A stretch of 17,140 nucleotides of DNA from HO2-45-28 sp964574495 (GTDB lineage: Bacteria; Patescibacteriota; Minisyncoccia; HO2-45-28), in assembly GCA_964574495.1 (NCBI GenBank), contig CAZNNT010000019.1:1-17140 (forward strand). Reading direction: 5' to 3'. Position 1 is the stretch's first letter; the number at the start of each line of letters is the position of its first letter. The notes under the pieces were generated by a model. The model searched no databases, was not told the origin of the DNA, and worked only from the letters and a program-made list of their open reading frames with translations. Shown in pieces: positions 12,967 to 17,140 of the stretch. Made by a program: the position numbers and the translations under genes.

Positions 12967-12967
12967 A
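12928..12967 (+). terminator. Terminator of the ncRNA
   Basis: GCCCGTCCTCC (12928-12938) pairs with GGGGGACGGGC (12947-12957), 11 pairs with one T-G, around an 8-base loop, followed by AA and a run of seven T. Confidence 0.92.
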
Positions 12968-12982
12968 TTTTAAAACAAACAA

Positions 12983-13011
12983 TAATGGCAAGAGCTAAGC
13001 TCTTGCCATTA
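12983..13011. terminator. Bidirectional terminator between ncRNA and the phosphatidyltransferase gene
   Basis: Perfect 14-base inverted arms (12983-12996 and 12998-13011) around one A. T-rich sequence lies on both sides (AAATTTTT to the right; TTGTTTGTTTT read leftward on the - strand). It ends the - strand gene that stops at 13017 and backs up the ncRNA terminator. Confidence 0.85.
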
Positions 13012-13016
13012 AATTT

Positions 13017-13610
13017 TTAATCTTTCCATTGTTCCAATTTATTACAAAGAGAAATAAACATACAAGGAAAGGCCGACCATAAAAGGATGAATCCGATGCC
13101 CGATGGCCAAACCTCCCAAAAAAGCTTATCGGAAACTGCCGTTTCAGGATACAAAACAAAGGTCAGGAGGAAAAAAGATATGGCGCCGGAATGAAAACCC
13201 ATTTTAAATTTCCCCCACAGGTTGGCTTTTACGTTTTTGTCCGGCTTTTTATACACCCAAGTCCTTTCAAAGGTTGAGGCCGCATCGCCCAAAAAAAGTA
13301 TAAAAAATATAAAAAACGCGTTCCAACCGATTGTAAAAACCAGAGCGGCTGAATAAGACCAGTTAAGCGCTTTGTCGGCCAAAGGATCGAGATAAGCGCC
13401 GAAACGTGTTCCGCCGTATTTTTTAGCCAGCCGGCCATCAAGCCAATCCGTAAATAAAAAAACCAGATAAAAAATCGCAAAGGCCTTAAAAGGCCAGAAT
13501 GTTTCAAGGTCGGGATAAGCTCCGGGGAATTTTAAAATCAGATACAGAAAAAATGCCGTAATCGGGCCGAAAATAAGACGAACCAAACTTAAGTAATCTG
13601 CGGGTTTCAT
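13017..13610 (-). CDS. CDP-alcohol phosphatidyltransferase (PgsA-like), 197 aa
   Basis: An integral membrane enzyme that moves a phosphatidyl group from CDP-diacylglycerol to an alcohol such as glycerol-3-P. The metal and substrate motif is DWLDGRLAKKYGGTRFGAYL followed by DPLAD: Asp55, Asp58, Gly59, Ala62, Gly71, Asp75 and Asp79 are all present. The usual Arg of DGxxAR is Lys63 and the following spacer is 7 rather than 8 residues. Hydrophobic segments lie at about 9-27, 42-55, 86-105, 135-155 and 168-190. The start is ATG 13610, with GGAG about 10 bases upstream and a promoter beyond; longer readings run through the terminator of the preceding gene. The alcohol substrate (glycerol-3-P, inositol or other) is not decided by sequence. 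Confidence 0.88.
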   Translation of the reverse strand: MKPADYLSLVRLIFGPITAFFLYLILKFPGAYPDLETFWPFKAFAIFYLVFLFTDWLDGRLAKKYGGTRFGAYLDPLADKALNWSYSAALVFTIGWNAFFIFFILFLGDAASTFERTWVYKKPDKNVKANLWGKFKMGFHSGAISFFLLTFVLYPETAVSDKLFWEVWPSGIGFILLWSAFPCMFISLCNKLEQWKD

Positions 13611-13653
13611 TATTCGCTTTCTCCATTTGCAAAAATCATTCGCTTCTTTCGTC

Positions 13654-13682
13654 AAATTATCACCGCTGTATTTGAAAGTCAA
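13654..13682 (-). promoter_or_regulatory. Promoter of the phosphatidyltransferase gene
   Basis: TTGACT (13682-13677) and TAATTT (13659-13654) on the - strand, 17 bases apart. The -35 box is embedded in the T-rich tail of the terminator of the upstream gene. Confidence 0.5.
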
Positions 13683-13707
13683 AAGCCCGCCGGTAAGATG
13701 CCGGCGG
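13679..13707 (-). terminator. Terminator after the lipoprotein-peptidase pair
   Basis: CCCGCCGG and CCGGCGGG form a strong stem around CATCTTA on the - strand and run into TTTTGACTTT. It lies about 20 bases past the stop of the peptidase gene (13729). Confidence 0.85.
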
Positions 13708-13728
13708 GCGGAAATGCGCTTAATTTTT

Positions 13729-14280
13729 TTAAAGGGATTTGATGCCATGCCACTGCCCGTCCTTTGCGGACAAAACGGAAAAATTCTCATACCCCTCACG
13801 AAACAATCTGGAAAGGGATTTTACTTCTTCAAAACGATTATCCAAAAACACAAGTCCTTTGTCAAAATTTACGCCTAAAACAGCGTGGTTGAATTCGTAT
13901 TCGCTGTCGGGTCTTAATTTGCCGCCGATGGGCGCGAAGCACACGGTTCTACGCAAAATTTTCTCATCCCATCCAAGTTTTTTCAGAATCAGACGAAACG
14001 CCGCCATAAAATCGTCGCAGTCGCCGCGCCAAGCGCCGTTTTGAAAAACAGGCAGTCCCCAATGTTCGGCTTGATCACGAGTCACAGAATCTTCCGTCCA
14101 GACCACGTGATCCAAAACAAAAGCCAAAACGGCGTTAAGCTCGCGGCCTAAATCCGGACGATAAATAACCTTAGGGCCTAGAAAATTCCCTTCCCCGGAT
14201 TCAAAACCGATACTTACATCTCTTTTATGGGCAATTTGCCCTGACTGCAGCCAGCCGGCAACAACTTCTTCAAACTTCAT
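13729..14280 (-). CDS. Transglutaminase-like cysteine peptidase (BTLCP/LapG-like), 183 aa
   Basis: The segment WGLPVFQNGAWRGDCDDFMA (74-93) followed by a helix and LKKLGW is the core of bacterial transglutaminase-like cysteine proteinases; Cys88, His132 (EFNHAVLGV) and Asp147 (VFLDNRF) form the expected catalytic triad. In Pseudomonas the related LapG cleaves a surface adhesin in the periplasm. This protein has no signal peptide at the chosen start, so it may act in the cytoplasm or be exported otherwise. Its ATG overlaps the lipoprotein stop (ATGA), so the two genes are translated together and may function together. The substrate is unknown and no LapD or LapA homologue is visible here. Confidence 0.82.
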   Translation of the reverse strand: MKFEEVVAGWLQSGQIAHKRDVSIGFESGEGNFLGPKVIYRPDLGRELNAVLAFVLDHVVWTEDSVTRDQAEHWGLPVFQNGAWRGDCDDFMAAFRLILKKLGWDEKILRRTVCFAPIGGKLRPDSEYEFNHAVLGVNFDKGLVFLDNRFEEVKSLSRLFREGYENFSVLSAKDGQWHGIKSL

Positions 14281-14504
14281 TTCTTAAACCCTCCTCTGAC
14301 GCAGTCCTCGTCAGCCACTTCGCTGGAAGGACTGGTACAGCTCTGAATGAATCCGGGCGGAGCCGCTCTCCATCCGGCATCACCAAACGATTCTTCTTTT
14401 TGAGTTCCCCAATTGATTGGGTCGGACGACTTTTGCGCGCCGCATCCGAAAAGAAAAACCAAAACCAAAAGGATGCCGACGCAATTTCTCAACCGGCGAA
14501 ACAT
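14277..14504 (-). CDS. Small lipoprotein, 75 aa
   Basis: A basic start (MFRRLRN), a hydrophobic stretch (VGILLVLVFLF) and the lipobox LFGC with Cys21 define a type II signal peptide; the mature part would be 55 residues, rich in Ser, Gly and acidic residues, with two further Cys (about 56 and 68). I do not recognise a family. AAGGAG lies 7 to 8 bases upstream of the ATG, a good ribosome binding site, and a consensus-like promoter overlaps the end of leuS. The gene overlaps the cysteine peptidase gene by 4 bases. It may anchor, inhibit or present the peptidase, but this rests on gene order only. Confidence 0.75.
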   Translation of the reverse strand: MFRRLRNCVGILLVLVFLFGCGAQKSSDPINWGTQKEESFGDAGWRAAPPGFIQSCTSPSSEVADEDCVRGGFKK

Positions 14505-14520
14505 AGGGCTCTCCTTCCTC

Positions 14521-14561
14521 TTAAAAGGGTTTATTTGTCAGGGAACGACAACGCCTTTTAA
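14521..14561 (-). promoter_or_regulatory. Stem-loop in the lipoprotein mRNA leader
   Basis: TTAAAAGG (14521-14528) pairs with CCTTTTAA (14554-14561), and inside it TTGTC pairs with GACAA. The stem would start at the first bases of the transcript, so it may protect the 5' end from decay. It is followed by the ribosome binding site rather than a T-run. Confidence 0.55.
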
Positions 14562-14569
14562 CTGCTCAA

Positions 14570-14598
14570 ATTATAACACAACTATATCTATTTTGCAA
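14570..14598 (-). promoter_or_regulatory. Promoter of the lipoprotein-peptidase pair
   Basis: On the - strand TTGCAA (14598-14593), 17 bases, then a perfect TATAAT (14575-14570). The -35 box lies within the last codons of leuS. Confidence 0.7.
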
Positions 14599-16951
14599 GC
14601 ACTATATTTACCAACCGATTTTTGGCCACGATTACCTTTTGAGGATTTTTTCCGCCAAGGAATTCTTTTATCTTCGGGAGATTCAACGTTTGTATTTTAA
14701 TTTCTTCATCCGAGTCCTTAGACGATATTTCAAATTTTTCGCGGACTTTTCCGTTGATCTGCACAATTATCGTTTTCATCTCCTCTTTAATTTTTGATTC
14801 GTCGTATTCGGGCCATTTTGATTTATGAATACTTTCGGACTCGCCAAGCTGATGCCAGAGCTCTTCTACAAGAAACGGAGCGAAGGGCGCCAGCAACTTT
14901 AAAAATAGCTTATAGCTTTTAGCTTTTAGCTGATAGTTGTTTTCCTTCTCTATCGCGGTCAGTAAAATCATCAATTGGGAAATCGCGGTATTGTAATGAA
15001 GTTTCTCAATATCATCTCCGATTTTTTTAATTGATTGATTCAGTATGATTTCTAATTTGGGATTTTGCCCGGTCATTCGACCGGGCACCCCGTCGGATGA
15101 CGGGGTGATTTTTTCTTTCAACTTCCAGACCCTATTCAAAAACCTGACAGCGCCCGCGATGCTTTCATCTCTAAAATCTCCGCCCTCGTCAAACGGTCCC
15201 AAAAACATCAAATACATTCTAAGAGTATCCGCGCCGTATTTTTTAATATATTCATCGGGATTCACCACATTGCCTTTTGACTTGGACATTTTCGCGCCGT
15301 CTTTTATCAGAAGTCCATGCGCGCGGAACTTTTTGAATGGCTCGTCAAAATCAATCAAACCCCAATCATAAAAAACTTTGGTTAAAAATCTTGTGTATAA
15401 AAGATGCAAAACGGCGTGCTCGGCGCCTCCGATATACATATCCACGGGAAGCCAGCGCTTCGCGAGCTTCCGGCTAAAAGCTTCTTGCTTATTTTCGTGG
15501 TCAATATATCTGAAAAAATACCAGGCCGAATCCAAAAAAGTGTCTGAAACATCCGTTTCCCTTCGCGCTTCCCCGCCGCATTTCGGGCATTTCGCTTTTA
15601 CGAATTCTTCAACTGTCGCCAGCGGAGATTTATCCGTTCCTGTCGGACGAAAATTCTTTATGTCCGGCAATAAAACCGGCAGGTCTTTTTCCGGCACGGG
15701 CTGCCAATCGCATTTTTGGCAAAAAATCATCGGGATTGGAGGCCCCCAGTAACGCTGGCGGGATATAAGCCAATCGCGAAGATGATAATTTATCTGTACT
15801 CGCCCGCCCACTTTTTTAACAATCTCATTTTTATCAACCAAAGGCGCGTTGCTGATTGGCAAGCCGAATTTTTCAGCAAATTCCATATCACGCTCATCGT
15901 GCGCGGGCACGGCCATGATTGCACCGGTACCATAGCCCGCCAAAACATAATCGGCAACCCAAACAGGAATTTCTTCGTTATTGGCCGGATTAATCGCTTT
16001 TATCCCCACCAGTTCTATGCCGGTTTTTTCTCCTTTTTCGGCAATTCTTTCTTCTTCGGTTTTTGCCTTGGATTTTTCTATATAATTTCGGGTTTCGGAT
16101 TTGTTTAGGATTTCGGATTTAGAATTTAGGATTTCTTGTGTAAGCCACGGATGTTCCGGGCTTAACACAAGGTATGTTGCTCCAAATAAAGTATCCGGCC
16201 TCGTCGTAAAAACTTCTATTTCAGCTTTTAGCTGTAAGCTCTTAGCTTTTAGCGGAAATTTTATTAACGCTCCTTCTGACTTCCCAATCCAATTTTTCTG
16301 GACAATCTTAACTCGTTTGGACCAATCTATTTTTTCAATATCATTCAAAAGCCGCTCGGCGTAATCCGTAATTTTAAAAAACCATTGCTCAAGTTCTTTT
16401 TTAATTACTTTTGTCCCGCACCTTTCGCACTCGCCTTGAAGCACCTGTTCATCGGCCAAAACCGTTAAACATTGCGCGCACCAATTAACGCTGGCTTTTT
16501 TGCGATAGGCGAGCCCCTTTTTGAACATCTGAACAAAAATCCACTGGGTCCATTTGTAATATTCGGGGTCGTATGTCTCAAGCCGTTCATCCCAAGAAAA
16601 TCCGTTGCCAATCATTTTCAACTGCTCGTAAAATCTTTTTTCTGTCTCTTGCGCCAGTTTTTTGGGGTGTTTGCCGATTTTTAAAGCGTAATTTTCCGAA
16701 TGAATCCCGAAACCGTCAAGACCGATTGGCTCAAAAACATCCTTGCCCTCCATTCTTTTTTTCCGGCCGTAAATATCCGCGCCGGTAAACGCGTACATAT
16801 TGCCCACATGAAGCCCCTCGGCCGAAGGATACGGGAACATCATCAGGTTATAAAAAGGGTTTCTGGGCTTATCTAAACTGGGCTCGTAAGTTTTATCCTT
16901 AAGCCACTTCTCGCTCCACCTTTTTTCTACAGATTTAAAATTATATTTCAT
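14588..16951 (-). CDS. leuS: Leucyl-tRNA synthetase, 787 aa
   Basis: Class I synthetase that charges tRNA-Leu. HIGH is HVGN (residues 48-51, in YPSAEGLHVGN) and KMSKS is exact (554-558). A zinc-type knuckle WCAQC...CERC lies near 160-185. The CP1 editing domain shows FTTRPDTLFGATY and GYGTGAIMAVPAHDERD with the editing Asp. A second CxxC pair (FCQKC, CPKCGG) and RETDVSDTFLDSAWYF follow, then the anticodon-binding domain (LLAPFAPFLVEELW) and a C-terminal domain ending VAKNRLVNIVLAK. It is shorter than the E. coli enzyme (860). Three 7-bp tandem arrays and one double GC palindrome lie inside the reading frame. The start has no clear Shine-Dalgarno site (AAGAAAAAATAGAAA precedes it). Confidence 0.96.
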   Translation of the reverse strand: MKYNFKSVEKRWSEKWLKDKTYEPSLDKPRNPFYNLMMFPYPSAEGLHVGNMYAFTGADIYGRKKRMEGKDVFEPIGLDGFGIHSENYALKIGKHPKKLAQETEKRFYEQLKMIGNGFSWDERLETYDPEYYKWTQWIFVQMFKKGLAYRKKASVNWCAQCLTVLADEQVLQGECERCGTKVIKKELEQWFFKITDYAERLLNDIEKIDWSKRVKIVQKNWIGKSEGALIKFPLKAKSLQLKAEIEVFTTRPDTLFGATYLVLSPEHPWLTQEILNSKSEILNKSETRNYIEKSKAKTEEERIAEKGEKTGIELVGIKAINPANNEEIPVWVADYVLAGYGTGAIMAVPAHDERDMEFAEKFGLPISNAPLVDKNEIVKKVGGRVQINYHLRDWLISRQRYWGPPIPMIFCQKCDWQPVPEKDLPVLLPDIKNFRPTGTDKSPLATVEEFVKAKCPKCGGEARRETDVSDTFLDSAWYFFRYIDHENKQEAFSRKLAKRWLPVDMYIGGAEHAVLHLLYTRFLTKVFYDWGLIDFDEPFKKFRAHGLLIKDGAKMSKSKGNVVNPDEYIKKYGADTLRMYLMFLGPFDEGGDFRDESIAGAVRFLNRVWKLKEKITPSSDGVPGRMTGQNPKLEIILNQSIKKIGDDIEKLHYNTAISQLMILLTAIEKENNYQLKAKSYKLFLKLLAPFAPFLVEELWHQLGESESIHKSKWPEYDESKIKEEMKTIIVQINGKVREKFEISSKDSDEEIKIQTLNLPKIKEFLGGKNPQKVIVAKNRLVNIVLAK
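14903..14937. repeat. 7-bp tandem repeat near the 3' end of leuS
   Basis: Five units of 7 bases: AAATAGC, TTATAGC, TTTTAGC, TTTTAGC, TGATAGT. They encode NNYQLKAKSYKLF, just before the conserved LLAPFAPFLVEELW helix. Confidence 0.8.
15067..15107. repeat. Double GC-rich palindrome inside leuS
   Basis: GCCCGGTC-ATTC-GACCGGGC (15067-15086) is followed directly, sharing one base, by CACCCCGTC-GGAT-GACGGGGTG (15086-15107). Both stems are perfect. On the coding strand they give about ITPSSDGVPGRMTGQNP in a linker before the anticodon-binding domain. Confidence 0.85.
16085..16137. repeat. 7-bp tandem repeat in the leuS editing-domain region
   Basis: Units ATTTCGG, GTTTCGG, an 11-base irregular unit, ATTTCGG, ATTTAGA, ATTTAGG and ATTTCTT. 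They encode the polar segment EILNSKSEILNKSETRNYIE in a variable surface part of CP1. Confidence 0.8.
16219..16253. repeat. Second 7-bp tandem repeat in the leuS CP1 region
   Basis: Five units, TTTCAGC, TTTTAGC, TGTAAGC, TCTTAGC and TTTTAGC, encode LKAKSLQLKAE just before the conserved EVFTTRPDTLF strand. The unit is nearly the same as in 14903-14937. Confidence 0.85.
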
Positions 16952-16967
16952 TTTCTATTTTTTCTTG

Positions 16968-16997
16968 CCCCGCACTGAGCTGTGCTCTAGTGCGGGG
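16968..16997 (-). promoter_or_regulatory. Strong hairpin in the leuS leader
   Basis: CCCCGCACT-GAGC and GCTC-T-AGTGCGGGG form 13 pairs with one bulged T and a 3-base loop. It lies between the leuS promoter and the start codon (17 bases from the ATG), has no T-run on either side, and resembles the CACCCCG palindrome inside leuS. It may be a repeat-family member or a leader regulatory stem. Confidence 0.65.
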
Positions 16998-17026
16998 TGA
17001 AATCGTAATCGGGCATTTATCTAGTT

Positions 17027-17055
17027 ATTTTAACTACTCCGCCGCCGATTGACAA
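17027..17055 (-). promoter_or_regulatory. Promoter of leuS
   Basis: On the - strand TTGTCA (17055-17050), 17 bases, TAAAAT (17032-17027). The start is near 17020, leaving about 69 bases of leader with the GC-rich hairpin. Confidence 0.6.
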
Positions 17056-17076
17056 TAAAAAAAACGGCGTTAAGAT
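17049..17076 (+). promoter_or_regulatory. Divergent promoter of the right-edge gene
   Basis: TTGACA (17049-17054), 16 bases, TAAGAT (17071-17076). Its -35 box is the same DNA as the leuS -35 box read on the other strand. A second TTGACAATAAAA lies at 17108-17119, preceded by the small hairpin CCGCG/CGCGG (17091-17105). Confidence 0.6.
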
Positions 17077-17132
17077 AAAGATGGATTTTGCCGCGTCAGA
17101 CGCGGTTTTGACAATAAAAGAGGGAGGGCGAG

Positions 17133-17140
17133 ATGAGTTC
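17133..17140 (+). CDS. Start of a gene cut by the window edge
   Basis: ATG at 17133 follows AGGGAGGGCG (17121-17130), a good ribosome binding site, and a promoter at 17049-17076. Only the first two codons (Met-Ser) are visible, so no product can be named. Confidence 0.5.

Overview
The window looks like a scaffold piece from a small-genome, uncultured bacterium, most likely a member of the Patescibacteria (CPR), possibly Parcubacteria. This is inferred from the gene mix (TrmB-type regulator, short LeuRS, GlmS beside YvcK, compact overlapping genes), from short repeats inside housekeeping genes, and from N-filled scaffold gaps. UGA acts as a stop (several ATGA overlaps), so the code appears standard. 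The window begins exactly at the edge of a 55-bp repeat, as expected for a contig broken at a repeat.

Region by region. 1-1500 (+ strand) is accessory DNA: two small orphan genes with near-consensus promoters and ribosome binding sites, the 55-bp repeat, which forms a three-way-junction-like element, and a decayed tRNA-like stretch. The second orphan (987-1439) has a long structured leader and looks acquired. 1571-2734 (-) is an isolated acyl-CoA dehydrogenase, divergent from a dCTP deaminase-like gene (2819-3493, +). A glyA-folD-PAP2 operon follows on the - strand (5983 to 3490), with three N gaps in glyA. A small two-helix membrane protein (6070-6357, +) diverges from it.

7-12.4 kb (- strand) carries trmB, then glmS, a GlmU-like nucleotidyltransferase, yvcK/glmR, a HAD hydrolase and a Sua5/TsaC gene, the last five in one tight run. 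GlmS makes glucosamine-6-P, the nucleotidyltransferase could activate an amino sugar, and YvcK/GlmR is known elsewhere as a UDP-GlcNAc-binding activator of GlmS, so this looks like a cell-wall precursor module. The glmS start codon sits 2 nt below the base of a long hairpin in a leader of three contiguous stem-loops.

12.48-12.97 kb (+) is a gene-free, GC-rich block with a strong promoter, many hairpins and a strong terminator: a probable structured ncRNA of about 480 nt that I cannot assign to a family. It is the best candidate for something new here. Then, on the - strand, come a CDP-alcohol phosphatidyltransferase, a lipoprotein plus transglutaminase-like cysteine peptidase pair, and leuS. 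The leuS promoter shares its -35 box with a divergent promoter for a gene that starts at the right edge.

Recurring themes are 7-bp tandem repeats inside glyA and leuS, a 12-bp repeat plus a 40-bp palindrome inside sua5, GC-rich palindromes inside and upstream of leuS, and at least three genes that look leaderless (dcd-like, glyA, trmB).
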